DNA from: Pseudanabaena sp. FACHB-1998
Lineage (GTDB): Bacteria; Cyanobacteriota; Cyanobacteriia; Pseudanabaenales; Pseudanabaenaceae
Direction of reading: 5' to 3'
DNA length: 64,000 nucleotides
Assembly: GCF_014696355.1 (NCBI RefSeq)
Contig: NZ_JACJQA010000003.1
Location: 186,001-250,000, forward strand
Part shown: positions 60,759 through 64,000 of the stretch, piece by piece
How the letters are laid out: each line of letters begins with the position of its first letter
Numbering within the stretch: the first letter of the stretch is position 1
Program-made: the position numbers and the translations under genes
The notes under the pieces: model-generated
What the model was told of the DNA's origin: nothing
Databases searched by the model: none
The model's input: only the letters and a program-made list of their open reading frames with translations

Positions 60759-61985
60759 TTAACTGATTGGCAGAGTAAACCAAAACCGTGAGCCGACATT
60801 TGGTTCACCAATTACGCCAATCTCCCCACCATGAGCTTGGACAATTTGACGGCAGATATATAGCCCTAAGCCAAGACTTAGCGATCGCCGATTGAGATTA
60901 GGTTGGGTCTTACCCTGTGCGTAAAGCTCAAAGAGATGTTCGCTCTGTTCGCGGGTCATTCCCACACCGTTATCTTCCACTTCGCATATCATCATATTCT
61001 GGGGACTAATCTGAGCCGAAATCTTCAGTTGAAGATTGGGTGGATTGTGTTTAATCGCGTTGGCAATCAGATTTTGAAAAACTCTGCAAATATAGACGGA
61101 ATCAATGGTTACCGTTGGCAAATTATCCGTAACATTAATGACAATTTCGGTTTCTTCCTTATCTAAAAGTCCTTGGAGATCATCGATCGCCGCTTGGATA
61201 ACTTCTCTAATCGCAATAGAGTGCTGACGAATTGTAATGCCATGCACATCATTAGTATGGGACTCTAGTAGGGAATTGATTAGGGCTAATTGGCGATTAC
61301 TGCTTTGGCGCATTCGCGCTAGGGTTGTACGGGGCAAGGGGACATTTGGTTCATGATCTGGGGATGTCGAGGACAAATGATCTAACACCATGAGCAGTCC
61401 TGTAACAGGATTGCGGAGATCATGGGAAACTGCATGAAGGAAAATCGTTAAGGCTTCTTCGGCACGCTTACGTTCGGATATTTCCGTTTGTAATTCAAGA
61501 TTTTGGAGTTCTATGGTTTGACGTTGCTTAGTGATCGTTAAATGGGTACGAATTCTGACTAAAACTTCTTCATGCTCAAAGGGCTTCGTCACATAGTCTA
61601 CGGCTCCTAACGACAAGCCCCGCACCTTATCCACTGTTTCCGATAGGGCGGTCATAAAAATAACGGGAATCTTAGCGGTTTCTCGATTAGCTTTTAGCCT
61701 TTGACAGGTTTCAAATCCATCAATTCCGGGCATCATTACATCTAGGAGAATTAAATCTGGCTTGACATAGCCAATCTGCTCGATCGCACTTTCTCCATCA
61801 GTGGCTACCAACACCCTCAGTCCCACATTTCGCAGCAAGTTGACCAATACACTTAAATTAGTGGGATTATCGTCTACGACTAGCACACAGCCTTCGAGCG
61901 CATGACAGAGGTTGGAGATGGCAGAAGTCTCCACTGTTGTCCTATCGATAGTCTGATCAATGAAATTTTGCAGGCGATCGCTCAT
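60759..61985 (-). CDS. Response regulator-histidine kinase (REC-HisKA-HATPase)
   Basis: A 408-residue protein with an N-terminal receiver domain (phospho-acceptor D82 in LLDVMMPGIDG; K in VTKPFEHEE), a coiled linker (TIELQNLELQTEISERKRAE), and a histidine-kinase core with H188 in HAVSHDLRNP. The ATPase domain has DNGVGMTREQ and SLGLGLYICRQIVQAHGG. The order REC-kinase suggests it receives a phosphate from another kinase and continues signalling. No sensor or membrane segment. A single gene. Confidence 0.93.
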   Translation of the reverse strand: MSDRLQNFIDQTIDRTTVETSAISNLCHALEGCVLVVDDNPTNLSVLVNLLRNVGLRVLVATDGESAIEQIGYVKPDLILLDVMMPGIDGFETCQRLKANRETAKIPVIFMTALSETVDKVRGLSLGAVDYVTKPFEHEEVLVRIRTHLTITKQRQTIELQNLELQTEISERKRAEEALTIFLHAVSHDLRNPVTGLLMVLDHLSSTSPDHEPNVPLPRTTLARMRQSSNRQLALINSLLESHTNDVHGITIRQHSIAIREVIQAAIDDLQGLLDKEETEIVINVTDNLPTVTIDSVYICRVFQNLIANAIKHNPPNLQLKISAQISPQNMMICEVEDNGVGMTREQSEHLFELYAQGKTQPNLNRRSLSLGLGLYICRQIVQAHGGEIGVIGEPNVGSRFWFTLPIS

Positions 61986-62100
61986 AAAGTTACGTAGCTA
62001 CTAACCTAGATTATGTCAGTTATGAAACTACTTGGGGATAGGGATTATTGCTGGATTGCAAGAATTTGTAATAATATGCTGTTTTTTACATGAACTCCAA

Positions 62101-62145
62101 GGAAGATGGTAGAAGGTTTGCAAAGCAAACCTTCTACCATCTTCC
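62101..62145. repeat. Perfect 21-bp-arm hairpin
   Basis: Arms beginning ggaagatggtagaaggtttg flank an AAA loop, between the divergent histidine-kinase and ispF genes. Confidence 0.85.
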
Positions 62146-62201
62146 TGACAGCGAAGCCCTTGGGTTTAAAATTGTAAATAGTTAAGCTCAACAAATCATC
62201 T

Positions 62202-62678
62202 ATGAATATTCGCATTGGCAATGGTTATGATCTGCATCGACTCGTTAGCGATCGCCGCCTGATTTTGGGCGGAGTTGAAATTCCCTACGAAAAAGGCTTA
62301 CTGGGTCATAGTGATGCTGATGTATTGACCCATGCGATTATGGATGCGATGTTGGGAGCGCTTGCCCTTGGCGATATTGGGCATTATTTCCCACCCTCTG
62401 ATCCCCAATGGGCAGGAGCCGATAGCATGATGTTATTGCAACAGGTGCAGGAATTAATCGGCGCACAGGGTTGGCGAGTGAATAATCTTGATGCGATGGT
62501 TATTGCGGAAGCCCCTAAGTTAAAGCCCCACATTAAAGCAATGCGCGATCGCCTAGCTCAAGCCCTGAATTTACCGATCGATTGCGTTAGCGTCAAGGCT
62601 ACGACTAATGAAGGGATGGATGCGATCGGTCAGAAAGAGGCGATCGCTGTTCATGCGGTAGTTTTATTGGTGAAATAG
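62202..62678 (+). CDS. ispF: 2-C-methyl-D-erythritol 2,4-cyclodiphosphate synthase
   Basis: A 158-residue MEP-pathway enzyme that cyclises CDP-ME 2-phosphate to MEcPP. Zinc ligands D10 and H12 (GNGYDLHRL) and H44 (HAIMDAM) are present, with the [10 protein letters not shown] motif, [19 protein letters not shown] and the C-terminal [20 protein letters not shown]. Standard length. A single gene. Confidence 0.97.
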   Translation: MNIRIGNGYDLHRLVSDRRLILGGVEIPYEKGLLGHSDADVLTHAIMDAMLGALALGDIGHYFPPSDPQWAGADSMMLLQQVQELIGAQGWRVNNLDAMVIAEAPKLKPHIKAMRDRLAQALNLPIDCVSVKATTNEGMDAIGQKEAIAVHAVVLLVK

Positions 62679-62713
62679 TATAGCCAGCACTTCAGGCTGA
62701 CTATACTATTTCA
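62671..62713. terminator. Hairpin over ispF stop
   Basis: Arms tgaaatagtatag and ctatactatttca contain the ispF stop codon and close around an imperfect inner stem. Confidence 0.6.
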
Positions 62714-62748
62714 TGAGAATGGTTTCTAAATAAAGATAAGAAAAAAAA

Positions 62749-64000
62749 ATGGCGATCGGGAAAAGAAGTATGCAGAAACGAACTAGGGTCAAACAATGGA
62801 AAGCCGCCATCTTGCTGCTGATCATCGGCATGTGTTCACTGCTGCTTTGGGGTTGCTCAATTAAGTCCGAAGCCCTCAAAGATCGCCTAGTTGTTCCCTT
62901 AGATAGCGATATTAAAACCTTTAATCCGATTCTAGTTAATGATGCCTATAGTGGCATTGCGATGAGCTACACCCTCACAGGACTAATTGTCGAAAATCCC
63001 CTCACCAAACAATTAGAGCCAGAACTGGCAGAGAAATGGGAATTTCAGCAAGAAGGCAAACAACTTATTTTTACAATGCGTCCAGACCTCAAATGGTCAG
63101 ATGGTCAACCGCTTACCGTGGACGATGTCCTATTTACCTTTCAAGACATTATCTTTAACGAGAAGATTCCTTCAGGTAGTCGTGATGTATTAAGAATTGG
63201 GAAATCTCAAACCTTACCAAAGATTGAGAAGCTAGACGATCGCCGCATCTCCTTCTTCATGAGTGAACCTTTTGCCCCAGCCCTGCGGACTATTGGCGGC
63301 ACGAGTATTTTACCTAAACATGTTTTTGCTTCTACAGTCGTAGAAAATCCCAATGACAAAAAAATTAAATTCTTAGAAACATGGACACTCAATACGCCCG
63401 TTAATCAATTAGTTGGTAATGGCGCTTACATCATGCAGGAATACCGTCCTTCCGAAAGAATTATCTACCAGCCAAATCCCTACTATTGGAAAAAAGGAAC
63501 TCCTAAGATTGAAAAATTTGTGATGCAAGTTGTGGAATCTCCTGATACCGCCCTACTGCGGTTCCGTTCAGGGGATTTAGATATGTATCGGCTCCGAGGA
63601 GAGGACTATCAATTATTAAAGCGTTTTGAACAACGCGATCGCTACAAAATTTATAATGCTGGGCCCGCGACAGGTCAGTCCTTTATTATGTTTAACCTTA
63701 ATAAGGGACGAGATCCTAAAACCAATCAGCCCTTTGTCGATCCGATTAAATCGAAATGGTTTAACGATGTTAATTTTCGTCGAGCAGTCGCCCATGCCTT
63801 GAATCGGGAAGCAATGATTACGAATTTGTCCAGAGGATTAGCACAAACGCAAAACTCGCCCGTCTCTATTGGTAGTCCCTATTACCTTTCACCAGAGCAA
63901 GGGCTAAAAGCCTATGACTACCTGCCCGAAAAATCTAAGGAAATTTTATTGAAGGCTGGCTATAAATACAATTCTGAGCAGCAACTCCTTGATTCCGAAG
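62749..64000 (+). CDS. ABC transporter solute-binding lipoprotein (peptide type, SBP_bac_5), partial
   Basis: From the ATG at 62749 (or 62770) the frame is open to the right edge for at least 417 codons. A lipoprotein signal (WKAAILLLIIGMCSLLLWGC) is followed by a family-5 solute-binding domain: RLVVPLDSDIKTFNPILVND, SYTLTGLIVENPLTKQLEPE, LAEKWEF, MRPDLKWSDGQPLTVDDVLF, VGNGAYIMQEYRPSERI and FRRAVAHALNREAMI. Family members bind oligopeptides, nickel or related ligands for import. The ligand is unknown and the C-terminus lies outside the window. Confidence 0.92.
   Translation, partial: MAIGKRSMQKRTRVKQWKAAILLLIIGMCSLLLWGCSIKSEALKDRLVVPLDSDIKTFNPILVNDAYSGIAMSYTLTGLIVENPLTKQLEPELAEKWEFQQEGKQLIFTMRPDLKWSDGQPLTVDDVLFTFQDIIFNEKIPSGSRDVLRIGKSQTLPKIEKLDDRRISFFMSEPFAPALRTIGGTSILPKHVFASTVVENPNDKKIKFLETWTLNTPVNQLVGNGAYIMQEYRPSERIIYQPNPYYWKKGTPKIEKFVMQVVESPDTALLRFRSGDLDMYRLRGEDYQLLKRFEQRDRYKIYNAGPATGQSFIMFNLNKGRDPKTNQPFVDPIKSKWFNDVNFRRAVAHALNREAMITNLSRGLAQTQNSPVSIGSPYYLSPEQGLKAYDYLPEKSKEILLKAGYKYNSEQQLLDSE

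Noticed and set aside
1-64000. tRNA, rRNA or intact insertion sequence
   Set aside because: Reading by eye I found no tRNA T-loop context with a matching acceptor stem, no rRNA, and no transposase-like protein; a covariance-model search would be needed to exclude small RNAs.

Overview
This window comes from a filamentous-type cyanobacterium, most likely Pseudanabaena or a close relative. The evidence is the dense GCGATCGC (HIP1) motif on both strands, a form IB RubisCO cluster in the order rbcL-rbcX-rbcS, the Mg-chelatase subunit ChlD, a cyAbrB2-type regulator, Tic21-like and Tic22-like proteins, a gas-vesicle GvpG protein and an Mrp-type antiporter operon of the cyanobacterial layout. The genus is an inference from overall character, not from a marker gene. 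Nearly every intergenic space carries one or more perfect or near-perfect hairpins, often with 15-38 bp arms and loops such as TTC, GAA, TAC, AAT or AAA.

Layout: 1-136 is the start of mnmE. 680-5377 holds a three-PAS hybrid histidine kinase, whose third PAS has all the LOV photochemistry residues, followed by a REC-GGDEF diguanylate cyclase. 5814-10237 is core metabolism: a CbiC/CobH-like protein, a pentapeptide protein, orphan gvpG, pyrD and a DUF4336 protein. 10331-14760 is an accessory patch with decaying toxin-antitoxin genes (truncated PemK/MazF, frameshifted PIN toxin, orphan antitoxin), a GIY-YIG protein and a two-gene module with a degenerate ImmA/IrrE-like domain. 14803-17160 is rbcS, rbcX and rbcL (minus strand) with a long leader. 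18044-23762 has a DUF1350 hydrolase, a BASS transporter, a Tic21-like DUF3611 protein, an RluA pseudouridine synthase and SelO; the last two carry hairpin repeats inside their reading frames. 23763-25375 is a decayed region with two copies of the same broken small genes. 25376-32924 holds cyAbrB2, recF, an SPFH protein, nadK and pdhA.

33013-37583 contains a Uma2 protein and a tight three-gene operon: a dynamin/Era-like GTPase, a small Pepco/Trypco-like protein and a caspase fused to a formylglycine-enzyme-like domain. This is the best candidate for an undescribed conflict or cell-death system. 37842-40321 has Tic22, a COG3541-type nucleotidyltransferase and broken PIN-like remnants. 40428-44672 is an mrpC-D-E-F-G-(A C-terminal part)-B operon. 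44901-51115 has a RumA-type methyltransferase, a secreted protein, an unusual GNAT-TrhO fusion and SbcC.

51733-53954 is a translationally coupled AAA ATPase plus TOPRIM-like protein, a second defence candidate resembling the ATPase/TOPRIM logic of OLD, PARIS and AbiL systems. 54161-64000 returns to core genes: chlD, a DUF2459 protein, a glycosyltransferase-TPR protein, a type IV pilin, a DUF1176-like lipoprotein, a REC-histidine kinase, ispF and the first part of a peptide-type ABC solute-binding lipoprotein. No tRNA, rRNA, CRISPR array or intact insertion sequence was recognised by eye.
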